Made by a program: the position numbers and the translations under genes | Part shown: positions 35,691-43,933 of the stretch, in pieces | Layout of the letters: each line of letters starts with the position of its first letter | Numbering within the stretch: position 1 is the stretch's first letter | Notes under the pieces: generated by a model | The model's database searches: none | Told to the model about the DNA's origin: nothing | Seen by the model: only the letters and a program-made list of their open reading frames with translations | DNA from: JBJYIN01 sp046237015 | GTDB taxonomy: Bacteria; Pseudomonadota; Gammaproteobacteria; Enterobacterales; Enterobacteriaceae | Reading direction: 5' to 3' | Assembly: GCF_046237015.1 (NCBI RefSeq) | Contig: NZ_JBJYIN010000016.1 | Coordinates: 44,474 to 108,473 of the forward strand | DNA length: 64,000 nucleotides

Positions 35691-36041
35691 TTATTGACTG
35701 ACTTTGGCCTGTGAGTAGGCCTCCTCTGCGGCTTCAAGTACTGCACCGCTGGTAATGCTGGCGCCGGACACGCCATCGACCTGAATGCTTTGTTTATCTA
35801 CCATCGCTTTCGCTAAGGCTTGAGCTGCTTCGCCGCCGACTTCTGGCGTTTCGTCTGGCGCACTAATGGTGGACTGGGTTACTTTTCCCTGAGCATCAAC
35901 GTCAATTGTGACGGTGACATCGCCGCCGAGCCCCGGTTTAGCGGCAGAATATGTTCCTGCTTTAAACATATTGTCTTGGGCAACAGCGGTTCCCGTGGCT
36001 AAAAAAAGGCAAAGGAAAAGCGCACCTGAGGATGTTTTCAT
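35691..36041 (-). CDS. Secreted single-domain covalent FMN-binding protein
   Basis: Small exported protein of 116 residues: signal peptide 1-21 ending TAVAQ, then one FMN_bind domain. The motif DGVSGAS at 89-95 fits the ApbE flavin-transferase target, so FMN is expected on Ser95 through a phosphoester bond. In Fcc3-like urocanate and related reductases this domain is fused to the FAD domain; here it is a separate protein. It is encoded between the MFS and FAD genes of the same strand. A role as electron shuttle from the NrfCD-like membrane complex to the FAD reductase is inferred. No apbE gene is in the window. Confidence 0.85.
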   Translation of the reverse strand: MKTSSGALFLCLFLATGTAVAQDNMFKAGTYSAAKPGLGGDVTVTIDVDAQGKVTQSTISAPDETPEVGGEAAQALAKAMVDKQSIQVDGVSGASITSGAVLEAAEEAYSQAKVSQ

Positions 36042-36111
36042 GTCAGTGATTCCATTTAGATTAATTTTTAATAAAAATTTAATTGCGAATAAAAGCTAAT
36101 GAATTTTCTCT

Positions 36112-37491
36112 TTATCTCCCATGAATAAAATGTTGACCATCGTCGTCATTAAGACGGTTGAATATCAGACAGCAAATCGGTAAACCAATGCCCAATAATA
36201 AAAAAAGTAAGCTAAAGCTATTTAGATTAAATGTTAATTCGAATCGGGAAAGGAAGCGTAATATTGGAAATGTTAATGCCATACTGACCATGACAGATAT
36301 CAGTTGTGAGGTGGTGAGCATCGTGTTTCCACTGTTGTACGTGTCATGATTCAGATTACTAAAAGCCAATGTACTTTCTGCCGAATGTAAGGTTGAGATC
36401 AATATGCCTAAAACGGTGGCAATCATGCCAATTTGCATCATTGATTTTTCCTGCACGGCAACGCTCAGTGCAAGAATACAGACTGAAGTAAAACACGTTG
36501 TCATCAGTAGCAGTCGTCGATAGCCTGTGCGTTTTATCATGGATTCAAACAGCAGTTTTGACAGTAACGCGCCGGAGGAGAACAGCAACAGAACCATACT
36601 GGTTTCTACTGGCTGACACGATAATGTTGTTTGCAACACGAGCGAGAGCACGACAGGGATGGATGAGAGCAATATTCTGGTTAATACGCTGCCAGCCATG
36701 CCGATAGAGAATGTCTTTATTTCAAAAAGCGAGGCAGGAAATAGTGATGCTTTTTGGGTGATGTCTCGCTTGAAATAAAGAAATGCTAAACCAACGCCGG
36801 ATGCACACAGTAATAAGGCTATTGGCATTGGAATGATGTCTTTTGGTAGCGCAGTTAATGTAAATGCTGCCAGAAATAACATAATGACCAATAATGTTAG
36901 CCCATAAGGATCAACTTTTCTTTCTGTTTCTCCGCGCTGTTCATTCGGTATGAATCTCTTCGCTAAGAAGAAGCAGCACAGCGATAATGGAATATTAAAA
37001 ATAAAAAGGCTTCTCCATGAAAAATAATTAATCACGAGACTGCCTAATATCGGCCCAATCATTGTTCCTAATAACCCCAGCAGGGTGATTCGATTGAGAA
37101 AACGCAACTTCATGGTTTGTGGGGTGGTTCTTAATATCACTGTTCTGATAATAGGGAGCATTAATGCTCCGCCAATGCCCTGAATAAAACGAAAGGCGCT
37201 TAAGCTGATAACGGAATTCGCTGTGGTGCATAGCAGTGACCCTACCATAAAGATACTGATTGCCAGTAAATACGTTTTGCGTTCTCCGAGGCGCTCCGCC
37301 AGCCAACCGTTGACTGGCGTGAATGCCACGACGGTAATGACATAGGAAATCACGATCATTTCCATATGTAGTACCGGTTGATGTAGTGAATCTGCGATCG
37401 CTGGGATCGCGATATACAACATGGTGGTATCCAGGGATTGCATAAAAAAGGTCATTGATGCAATCCAGAATAGAATCCATGATGTATTCAT
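36112..37491 (-). CDS. DHA2-type MFS transporter (MdtD-like)
   Basis: Inner-membrane transporter of 459 residues with the opening WILFWIASMTFFMQSLDTT typical of the drug:H+ antiporter-2 group and many hydrophobic segments (14 expected). Sequence is closest to E. coli MdtD by eye. Its ATG is 3 bp after the stop of the NrfD-like gene, so translation is probably coupled. That places it inside the respiratory operon, suggesting it moves the electron acceptor, its product or a precursor, and is not a general drug pump. Confidence 0.82.
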   Translation of the reverse strand: MNTSWILFWIASMTFFMQSLDTTMLYIAIPAIADSLHQPVLHMEMIVISYVITVVAFTPVNGWLAERLGERKTYLLAISIFMVGSLLCTTANSVISLSAFRFIQGIGGALMLPIIRTVILRTTPQTMKLRFLNRITLLGLLGTMIGPILGSLVINYFSWRSLFIFNIPLSLCCFFLAKRFIPNEQRGETERKVDPYGLTLLVIMLFLAAFTLTALPKDIIPMPIALLLCASGVGLAFLYFKRDITQKASLFPASLFEIKTFSIGMAGSVLTRILLSSIPVVLSLVLQTTLSCQPVETSMVLLLFSSGALLSKLLFESMIKRTGYRRLLLMTTCFTSVCILALSVAVQEKSMMQIGMIATVLGILISTLHSAESTLAFSNLNHDTYNSGNTMLTTSQLISVMVSMALTFPILRFLSRFELTFNLNSFSLLFLLLGIGLPICCLIFNRLNDDDGQHFIHGR

Positions 37492-37494
37492 CGG

Positions 37495-38457
37495 TTAAGC
37501 CACCGTCATTTGTCCGGCATAGAGCACGAACAGGCGTAACAGGAAGACCCCGCATAAACTAAGCGCAGCCATCGTGATCATCCGACCCTTGCCGAGGTGG
37601 GCATGTGGGCGACGTATCAGGCTGGCAATCAGTGGCACCGCGATACCCAGTCCGATGATCCCTATCCAGAAGACATTTCCCCAAAAACCGCTGAGTGCCG
37701 CGTGTGCCGCGACAGTTTTCTGCCCGCCACCCAGTAGTAGCCCAATAAAGAAGGCAAACAACAGGAACAGTTCTGCATAGACCACCGGGTTTTCTATCCG
37801 GTGAATAAAATGCAATGTTGCCGGGCTGGCAGATGACTGGCGACTCATGGCACTGCTCAGCATGATGACAGCAATGCCCGATGTTGTACCCGAGGCTAAA
37901 AATAGCACTGGGAGCACCGGATTGTTCAGTAATGGGAAGGATTTCAATGCAGAAAGCAGAAATCCGGTATAGCACCCGAGCAGAATAGCCAGCACGAGTA
38001 AGACGTTTTCGATCAAACCCGATTTCTTCGCGATGATCGTCGTCACTTTTTGTACCCGTTGCGCTAATGCCGGGCGGTGCAGTCGGGTATCAATCAGGTT
38101 AAGTAATCCTTCCCGATAGAGGGTGATGATCCATAGCAGAATGACCACGAAGTACACTTGGAATAGCATGACGCCGAGGGACATGATGGATGTGGGGTTA
38201 TAGAACACCATCAGGTACCAAAACGTCATGGGGCGCGTCAGGTGAAAGATGAGAATGACCAAACCGATAATAACGGCCAGCGGCGCGATAATGGCCGTGG
38301 ATTTCATCACGATGTTGCTACCGTGATATTCCGCTGGTGCATAATATTTAATCAAAATTGCGATTGATACCATGCCTGCGGAAATGCCTACCAGCAAGAG
38401 GTAAATGGCAATAGGCCAGTCCCAAACGAGGGTGTCAAAATGGAAAGCGTTATGCAT
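37495..38457 (-). CDS. NrfD/PsrC-like membrane quinol-oxidising subunit
   Basis: Polytopic inner-membrane protein of 320 residues with about eight helices, in the NrfD/PsrC family. It begins with HFDTLVWDWPIAIYLLLVGISAGM, the usual first helix; only 20 residues are needed to recognise it (DTLVWDWPIAIYLLLVG). Start ATG 38457 overlaps the end of the ferredoxin gene by 8 bases. The family oxidises menaquinol or ubiquinol and passes electrons to a four-cluster ferredoxin subunit. Here the usual molybdopterin or cytochrome c partner is absent and flavoproteins follow. Confidence 0.88.
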   Translation of the reverse strand: MHNAFHFDTLVWDWPIAIYLLLVGISAGMVSIAILIKYYAPAEYHGSNIVMKSTAIIAPLAVIIGLVILIFHLTRPMTFWYLMVFYNPTSIMSLGVMLFQVYFVVILLWIITLYREGLLNLIDTRLHRPALAQRVQKVTTIIAKKSGLIENVLLVLAILLGCYTGFLLSALKSFPLLNNPVLPVLFLASGTTSGIAVIMLSSAMSRQSSASPATLHFIHRIENPVVYAELFLLFAFFIGLLLGGGQKTVAAHAALSGFWGNVFWIGIIGLGIAVPLIASLIRRPHAHLGKGRMITMAALSLCGVFLLRLFVLYAGQMTVA

Positions 38458-39157
38458 TGTCGATTTCTCCTCGTCTGCCCGGAATACGATAAAGTTGTGG
38501 TTCGGTGCCGAGATAGACTTTTGAGCGGTAGGTTGCATTGCTCTTAATCATTTTTGATATATCGCTATTGGGATCGTTTAGGTCGCCAAACACCAATGCC
38601 TTGGTCGGGCATATTTCTACGCAGGCAGGCGGTTTTCCCGCAGCCAGATTGGTTTCACGGCAAAAGTTACACTTATCTGCTGTTTTGCTGACAGGGTTAA
38701 TGAAACGGACATGATAGGGACAGGCGGCAATACAATAGCGGCAGCCGACGCAGCGTTTATCGTTGACATCGACAATGCCAGTTAGTGCATCCTTGAAAGA
38801 TGCCCCTGTCGGGCATACTGAAACGCATGGTGGGTTCTCACAATGCTGGCAGGATTCGCGAAAAAATTGTTTGAATGAACGTGATGTTTCTGTTGCTGGG
38901 ATATCGACGGTTTTCAGGATCTTTAGTCGAGTCACACCATCTGGGACATTATTGGTTTTTTTACAGGCACCGACGCATGCATTACAACCGATACAACGCT
39001 GCTCGTTGTGTAATAAACCATATTTTACCGAATGGGGTCTGCTGGTTTTCTCTGTTTCTTCTCCTTTATCTTCCGCTCGCGCAAGACTGGAATGTCCAGT
39101 AACGACGATTGCACTTCCCACATAAGCAATAAAACGACGACGAGAAAATTCTTCCAT
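38450..39157 (-). CDS. Twin-arginine four-cluster ferredoxin subunit (NrfC-like)
   Basis: Periplasmic electron-transfer protein of 235 residues; start ATG 39157 (MEEFSRRRFIAYVG). SRRRFI is a twin-arginine signal with cleavage after LARA. Four [4Fe-4S] binding sets are visible: CIGCNACVGAC, CQHCENPPCVSVC, CVGCRYCIAAC and CNFC...CVEIC. It is the first gene of the five-gene operon and would accept electrons from the NrfD-like subunit. NrfC, PsrB, TtrB and related proteins share this layout, so the terminal partner must be read from context. Confidence 0.9.
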   Translation of the reverse strand: MEEFSRRRFIAYVGSAIVVTGHSSLARAEDKGEETEKTSRPHSVKYGLLHNEQRCIGCNACVGACKKTNNVPDGVTRLKILKTVDIPATETSRSFKQFFRESCQHCENPPCVSVCPTGASFKDALTGIVDVNDKRCVGCRYCIAACPYHVRFINPVSKTADKCNFCRETNLAAGKPPACVEICPTKALVFGDLNDPNSDISKMIKSNATYRSKVYLGTEPQLYRIPGRRGEIDNA

Positions 39158-39664
39158 AACATAAACCTTCACATTGAAACGGCAGCCGTATTTGTATGCA
39201 CTTGGCATAAGGCGTCTTTATTCCCGTCAGCGTTTAAAACAGAGGGGAGAAATAACCCCTATTGACTGGCGTTCAGACAGGGATATTGACGGAAGATATT
39301 ACATTTCAGACAACGTATTCACTCATTGACATATTCTTATTGTGGTTTTTATTTGACCATAGGGATTGGCTTGCAATTGTGCACTTAGTCACATTTATTT
39401 CTTTGTATTTCAATATAAAACACATATCAATTTATTATAAATATCGGTGTGCAGTGGTGAGTTAACGTATTTTTCGTTTTCATCACGGGTTAATTATTTA
39501 ATTCATAACAAATATTTTTATATAAAATTGAAAATGAGATTCGTTTGAGTTTTTTTATATCTCAATGTCATTCGAGTGACTGGAAAATGCAGAGAAAGTC
39601 ACGATGTTCGCACTTGAGTCGTGCGAACATGGAGAGTTTTATAAATATAGGTGTGTAGCGCTCG
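39158..39664. promoter_or_regulatory. AT-rich upstream region of the respiratory operon with a CRP-like box
   Basis: 507-bp gap before the operon (minus strand). TGTGC-N6-TCACA at 39378-39393 with good T/A flanks is one mismatch from the CRP consensus, about 220 bp from the first gene. A clear FNR palindrome was not found. A 67-codon frame at 39262-39465 starting with TTG is not convincing. Confidence 0.45.
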
Positions 39665-40648
39665 TTATTCCGCGTCAGACTTGAGATGTTTATCGAGAAA
39701 ACGCAGGGTGATTTTCATAACGTCTGGTTGTAGCCAATGTGGTCCGCCGTGCACCGCGCCTTTTATTACATAGTAAGTAGATTCGATCTTTTTCTCTGTG
39801 AGCGCATGATGCAATCGTTCTGTCTGGCGTGGTGAAACCACCGTATCTGCTGAGCCATGCATGATTAGAAAGGGCGGTGTTGCCTGACTGATATAGCCGA
39901 TCGGGTTAGCGGCCGCAGCCCTGTCGGGATAGCGCGTAATTGGCCCACCATCATTAAAGACCGCGGTACCATTCACCCAAATAGCTTCAGTGGCTGAGGC
40001 AGAAGTATGTTTCTGAACGATATTATCATCCAGACCTTCTCCAACCCGTGTTAAATCAGATAAGCCGTAAAAATCAATAACAGCCTGAACATCGCTGCTT
40101 TGATCAAGGTTTTCACCTTTATCGAATTGTTTGGTGCCGTTTGTTGTTCCGGCAAAAGCCGCCAGATAGCCACCAGCAGATGAGCCGAAAACAGCGGTGT
40201 GATTGCCATCAATACCAAACTTATCCGCATTGGCTCGCAGGTAGCGAATGGCCGATTTCACATCTTCAAGTGGTGCAGGGAAAAGCACGGCGGGTGCGAC
40301 ACGATATTCCATGCTGGCGACAACGTAACCTGCTTCTGCAATTTTAAGACGCTGTTGCAGATAGTTGTCTTTATTCGCATTAATAAATCCGCCACCCGTG
40401 ATATACAAAACGACGGGAAGGGATTTTGTGGACTCGGGTTGAAGAATATCCATTTTTAATGCAACATTCGAATATCCACGGCTTGGTACCTGAGAAAATA
40501 CGACGTTAGAAATCAGTTTTACCGATGTTGTTTCTGGTTTTACCGTTAATTCATGCTGGCTTGATTGTGCTATTGCGGTGTTGCTTATGAATGAGCAACT
40601 CGTGAGAACGGTAGCGATCATGAGCGGTTTAACGCTTAATTGAATCAT
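39665..40648 (-). CDS. Secreted alpha/beta-hydrolase esterase
   Basis: Exported carboxylesterase-like protein of 327 residues with a signal peptide (1-28, ending AIAQS). Oxyanion motif TGGGF lies near residue 87, nucleophile Ser in GSSAGG near 165, Asp in HGSADTVV near 270 and His in GAVHGG near 303, giving a complete triad. It resembles acetyl/feruloyl-esterase-type polysaccharide side-chain esterases (BD-FAE group). It is on the same strand as the respiratory operon and upstream of it, separated by 507 bp, and is divergent from a LysR gene. It may release the small acid used by the flavin reductase; that is speculation. Confidence 0.8.
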   Translation of the reverse strand: MIQLSVKPLMIATVLTSCSFISNTAIAQSSQHELTVKPETTSVKLISNVVFSQVPSRGYSNVALKMDILQPESTKSLPVVLYITGGGFINANKDNYLQQRLKIAEAGYVVASMEYRVAPAVLFPAPLEDVKSAIRYLRANADKFGIDGNHTAVFGSSAGGYLAAFAGTTNGTKQFDKGENLDQSSDVQAVIDFYGLSDLTRVGEGLDDNIVQKHTSASATEAIWVNGTAVFNDGGPITRYPDRAAAANPIGYISQATPPFLIMHGSADTVVSPRQTERLHHALTEKKIESTYYVIKGAVHGGPHWLQPDVMKITLRFLDKHLKSDAE

Positions 40649-41082
40649 ATTTTTTTCGTCCTGTGGGTCAGTAAAGGCATCCGTATTGGGTTATATATCT
40701 GTCACACTTGAAGTTGCATTTTCAGTTACCCGAATCACTTACTCAAATTGGTTCATCGGGATGAATTGAAATACTGACCGTCTCTTATCAGCGGCCAATG
40801 TTTTTCGTTGTTCAAAATGTTAACGTTTTGTCCTAAAGCTTGGATTATTCAGGTTATATAAAATGATTGTTATTTTATATAACTTAATATTTACATTAAC
40901 ACTTTATCGTGTGCTTCATTTTTCGATATTCTATTTTTATAACATAAGAGGAGTGATAAACTTCGTTACGTATCGATAATTCAATCACGTGGTTATCTAA
41001 ATAAGTGTGCATTCTGTCACGTTTGTTTTTTTGTATATCCATATAATTGTTATTTGAATTTATTATAAATAAAAGAATAAAT
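40649..41082. other. Divergent gap with a decayed repeat copy
   Basis: 434 bp between the esterase and LysR starts. About 40693-40785 is a degenerate copy of the dispersed repeat: it keeps ACCCGAATCACTTACT and TTCATCGGGAT, found in order in the intact copy at 61296-61420. The rest is AT-rich and should hold both promoters. No gene seen. Confidence 0.6.
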
Positions 41083-42003
41083 ATGATTAGTATCAAGCGA
41101 GTGATTTATTATCAAGAACTCATCAGGGTGGAAAGTTTTACCAAAGCAGCGAAAGCATTGAATATATCGCAGGCCTTTCTTTCTCAAGAGATTGCCCGGT
41201 TAGAGCAGGAGGTCGGAAGAAAACTCATCAACAGAACGACCCGGCAGTTTTCTTTAACCTCATTTGGTCAGCATTTTGCTGAAAAAATTCATACCTTAAT
41301 TAAAGAACACTATGAACTAGAGCAGTTTGTTCGTAGCTACGAGGAAAGCTCGGATGGGGCACTGTTGGTGGGGGTTATTCCAATTTTCAATCGTCTGAGC
41401 TATTACAATGTTTTTAGCTTGTTTCAGAAAAATTATCCCAATATCGACATTTCCTTTATTGACGGCATGAGTACCGATCTGTTGGAAAGGGTACGTAACA
41501 CAGAAATACATCTTTCCTGTTCGACACCGTTTGATGACTATCTGAACGATCCGCTGTTCAACCATTCTGTTTTTCTGATCGATGATATTGTTGCCGTCGT
41601 CGAGGCTTCTCACCCGCTGGCGAACCGTCACAAACTGAATCTGTCGCAATTGACAGGAGAAAAACTGATTGTGCCGCAAAAAGGTACGGGTGAGCATGCC
41701 GCTGTCTCTGATGCATTTAAAAAACAGGGAATTAATCCGAGTTATTTTCGTGAATGTAGCAACATGGATATCATCATGGATTTGGTGATGAATCTGTCTG
41801 GTGTGGTGTTTCTTTGCGCGTCGGTTGCCAGAAGTCTGACAGATTTTGATGTCGTCATTATTCCTTTAGAAGAACAATTAAAAAGAACCTTTGCCATCAG
41901 CTACCTGAAACGAAGCGTCAATATTCCGATGGTACGCTTGTTCCTGGATTTTCTGCATCAGTATGGTGACACCTTGCCTCCGGTATCCAGCCCTGACGCT
42001 TAA
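41083..42003 (+). CDS. LysR-family regulator, divergent from the esterase
   Basis: LysR-type regulator of 306 residues; start ATG 41083 (MISIKRVIYYQEL), not the upstream TTG. The helix-turn-helix is SFTKAAKALNISQAFLSQEI, about residues 18-37. The effector domain runs to the C-terminus. Being divergent from the esterase and next to the flavin-reductase operon, it is the likely local regulator, perhaps sensing the substrate or product. rspA copy 1 lies 336 bp downstream in the same direction and is a second possible target. Confidence 0.87.
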   Translation: MISIKRVIYYQELIRVESFTKAAKALNISQAFLSQEIARLEQEVGRKLINRTTRQFSLTSFGQHFAEKIHTLIKEHYELEQFVRSYEESSDGALLVGVIPIFNRLSYYNVFSLFQKNYPNIDISFIDGMSTDLLERVRNTEIHLSCSTPFDDYLNDPLFNHSVFLIDDIVAVVEASHPLANRHKLNLSQLTGEKLIVPQKGTGEHAAVSDAFKKQGINPSYFRECSNMDIIMDLVMNLSGVVFLCASVARSLTDFDVVIIPLEEQLKRTFAISYLKRSVNIPMVRLFLDFLHQYGDTLPPVSSPDA

Positions 42004-42338
42004 CATTTGAGGGGCAGGCCATGATGGTTGTCTGTCCTTCTTTCTCATCGTTATCCTCACTCTTTTTATATCAATCCGTTGATTTCTTTGTGATCGAACG
42101 CTTGATTTTATGGCTTGGCATTGAACAATTTCTGTCGTTAATTATCTGTTATTAATAGCTTAATTTTAAATTCACGATCGACCTTTCCGTTATTGACTCG
42201 TCGTTGCATTTTCCAGCTGCTGAAAAATCATACATGCGAATGCATAAATGTGAGGGGATTCAAGTTATCTTTCTGGTCATACTTGTATGGTAGTTATTGT
42301 TATGAATGTGAACGGCATGAGCGAAAAGGAATAATAAT
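42004..42338. other. Gap upstream of rspA copy 1
   Basis: 335 bp between the LysR and rspA genes, AT-rich, no gene seen. Its last 90 bp hold the CRP-type promoter described at 42249-42291. Confidence 0.5.
42249..42291 (+). promoter_or_regulatory. CRP-type promoter of rspA copy 1
   Basis: TGTGA-N6-TCAAG at 42249-42264 is followed by ACTTGTATGGTAGT (42281-42294), whose TATGGT (42286-42291) is a possible -10. With a start point near 42298 the CRP-like site is centred at -41.5, the class II position. The same arrangement and spacing occur before rspA copy 2. Confidence 0.6.
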
Positions 42339-43553
42339 GTGAAAATTGTCAGTGCTGAAGTGTTTGTGACTTGCCCCGGACGTAACTTTGTGACGCTGAA
42401 AATTACGACGGATAGCGGAATTACGGGTATTGGCGATGCCACGCTGAATGGGCGTGAATTGCCGGTGGCATCTTATCTTAAAGATCACGTCTGCCCACAG
42501 TTGATTGGGCGTGATGCGCATCAGATTGAAGATATCTGGCAGTATTTCTATAAAGGGGCTTACTGGCGTCGTGGACCGGTCACGATGTCGGCAATTTCCG
42601 CAGTGGACATGGCATTGTGGGATATTAAAGGCAAAGCCGCCAACATGCCGCTTTATCAATTACTGGGTGGGGCGTCACGTACCGGCGTGATGGTGTATTG
42701 CCACACAACCGGGCACAGCATTGATGAAGTGCTGGATGATTATGCCAAACATCGTGACCTGGGCTTCAAGGCCATTCGTGTGCAATGTGGCGTGCCGGGT
42801 ATGGAAACAACCTATGGTATGGCTAAAGGCAAAGGGTTGGCATATGAGCCAGCAACCAAAGGGAACTGGCCTGAAGAACAGTTATGGTCATCCGAGAAAT
42901 ACCTCGATTTCACACCGAAACTGTTTGACGCGGTACGTAACAAATTCGGGTTCTCCGAACATTTACTGCATGACATGCATCACCGTCTGACGCCGATTGA
43001 AGCAGCCCGGTTTGGTAAATGCATTGAGGATTATCGCCTGTTCTGGATGGAAGACCCCACGCCAGCTGAAAATCAGGCATGTTTCCGGCTGATTCGGCAG
43101 CACACGGTGACACCGATTGCCGTCGGGGAAGTGTTTAACAGTATATGGGATTGTCACCAACTGATTGAAGAACAGTTAATTGATTATATTCGCACCACGA
43201 TCACCCATGCTGGTGGTATTACAGGGATGCGCCGAATCGCGGATTTTGCCTCTTTATATCAGGTTCGCACAGGGTCTCATGGTCCTTCCGATTTATCACC
43301 GATTTGCATGGCGGCCGCGCTGCATTTTGACCTCTGGGTGCCAAATTTCGGCGTACAGGAATACATGGGATATTCCGAACAAATGTTGGACGTGTTCCCG
43401 CATAACTGGGTATTCGAAGATGGTTATATGCATCCGAGCGACAAGCCGGGGCTAGGCATCGAATTTGATGAAAAACTGGCGGCCAAATATCCCTACGAAC
43501 CTGCTTATTTACCGGTTGCACGTCTGGAAGACGGTACATTGTGGAATTGGTAA
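42339..43553 (+). CDS. rspA: RspA-type D-mannonate/D-gluconate dehydratase, copy 1
   Basis: Enolase-superfamily ManD enzyme of 404 residues with a GTG start. Metal ligands are Asp in LLHDMHHRL, Glu in WMEDPTPAEN and Glu in AVGEVFNS; the His after MH in the first motif is the acid/base. It matches E. coli RspA throughout. About 15 of 404 residues differ from copy 2 at 48237, while many synonymous sites differ, so the copies are not recent identical duplicates. Changes include Gly98 to Ala, several in 127-131, and Cys/Ser swaps. Here the next genes encode a YiaK-like reductase and a TRAP transporter. RspA-type enzymes are often poorly active in vitro, so the biological role may be minor. Confidence 0.9.
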   Translation: MKIVSAEVFVTCPGRNFVTLKITTDSGITGIGDATLNGRELPVASYLKDHVCPQLIGRDAHQIEDIWQYFYKGAYWRRGPVTMSAISAVDMALWDIKGKAANMPLYQLLGGASRTGVMVYCHTTGHSIDEVLDDYAKHRDLGFKAIRVQCGVPGMETTYGMAKGKGLAYEPATKGNWPEEQLWSSEKYLDFTPKLFDAVRNKFGFSEHLLHDMHHRLTPIEAARFGKCIEDYRLFWMEDPTPAENQACFRLIRQHTVTPIAVGEVFNSIWDCHQLIEEQLIDYIRTTITHAGGITGMRRIADFASLYQVRTGSHGPSDLSPICMAAALHFDLWVPNFGVQEYMGYSEQMLDVFPHNWVFEDGYMHPSDKPGLGIEFDEKLAAKYPYEPAYLPVARLEDGTLWNW

Positions 43554-43568
43554 CGGCGTTTGCCCCCT

Positions 43569-43907
43569 ATACCCCAAATAATTCAAGTTGCGTGACAAAA
43601 CGTTAGCGTTTTGAACAACGCTCTGCGTTGACCCTTTAGGGCAAGGCCCATTTATGGCCTTGTAACGCGGCAACCGCACGACAAATCGGTTTTAACCGAT
43701 TTGAACAGCGATAACGCTGGCCCAGAGGGTGAGCTTCATTTATGAAGCTCATTAATCCCCAGGAGCTTACACAGGTAAGTGACTGGGGTGAGTAAGGACA
43801 AATTGGCTAAGCCAATTTGAACGCCGTTTACGGCGGCCCTTCAGGGCGAGGCTCAGAGATGAGCCGAGTATTGCCAACGCACAAGCAGCTTGAAGTATGA
43901 CGGATAT
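43569..43907. repeat. 339-bp mosaic hairpin repeat bounded by dispersed-repeat ends
   Basis: Its ends are ATACCCCAAATAATTCAAGTTG (as ATACCCCAAATAATTCAAG, 43569 on) and the TGAAGTATGACGG end at 43886-43907, the same two ends as the 125-bp element at 61296-61420. The inside is a row of perfect hairpins: 43597-43612, 43642-43661, 43683-43702, 43731-43750, 43800-43818, 43823-43834 and 43850-43865. Three degenerate units each begin ACAAA and place TTTGAAC after the first hairpin (starting about 43595, 43681, 43798). No protein is encoded. It separates rspA from the YiaK-like gene and fills nearly all of that 380-bp gap. Confidence 0.85.
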
Positions 43908-43933
43908 AATCACCGAATGATGAGAGTGTGTGT

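Noticed and set aside
39262..39465. Plus-strand 67-codon frame with hydrophobic residues
   Set aside because: TTG start, no ribosome site, AT-rich promoter region of the respiratory operon; hydrophobicity follows from base composition.
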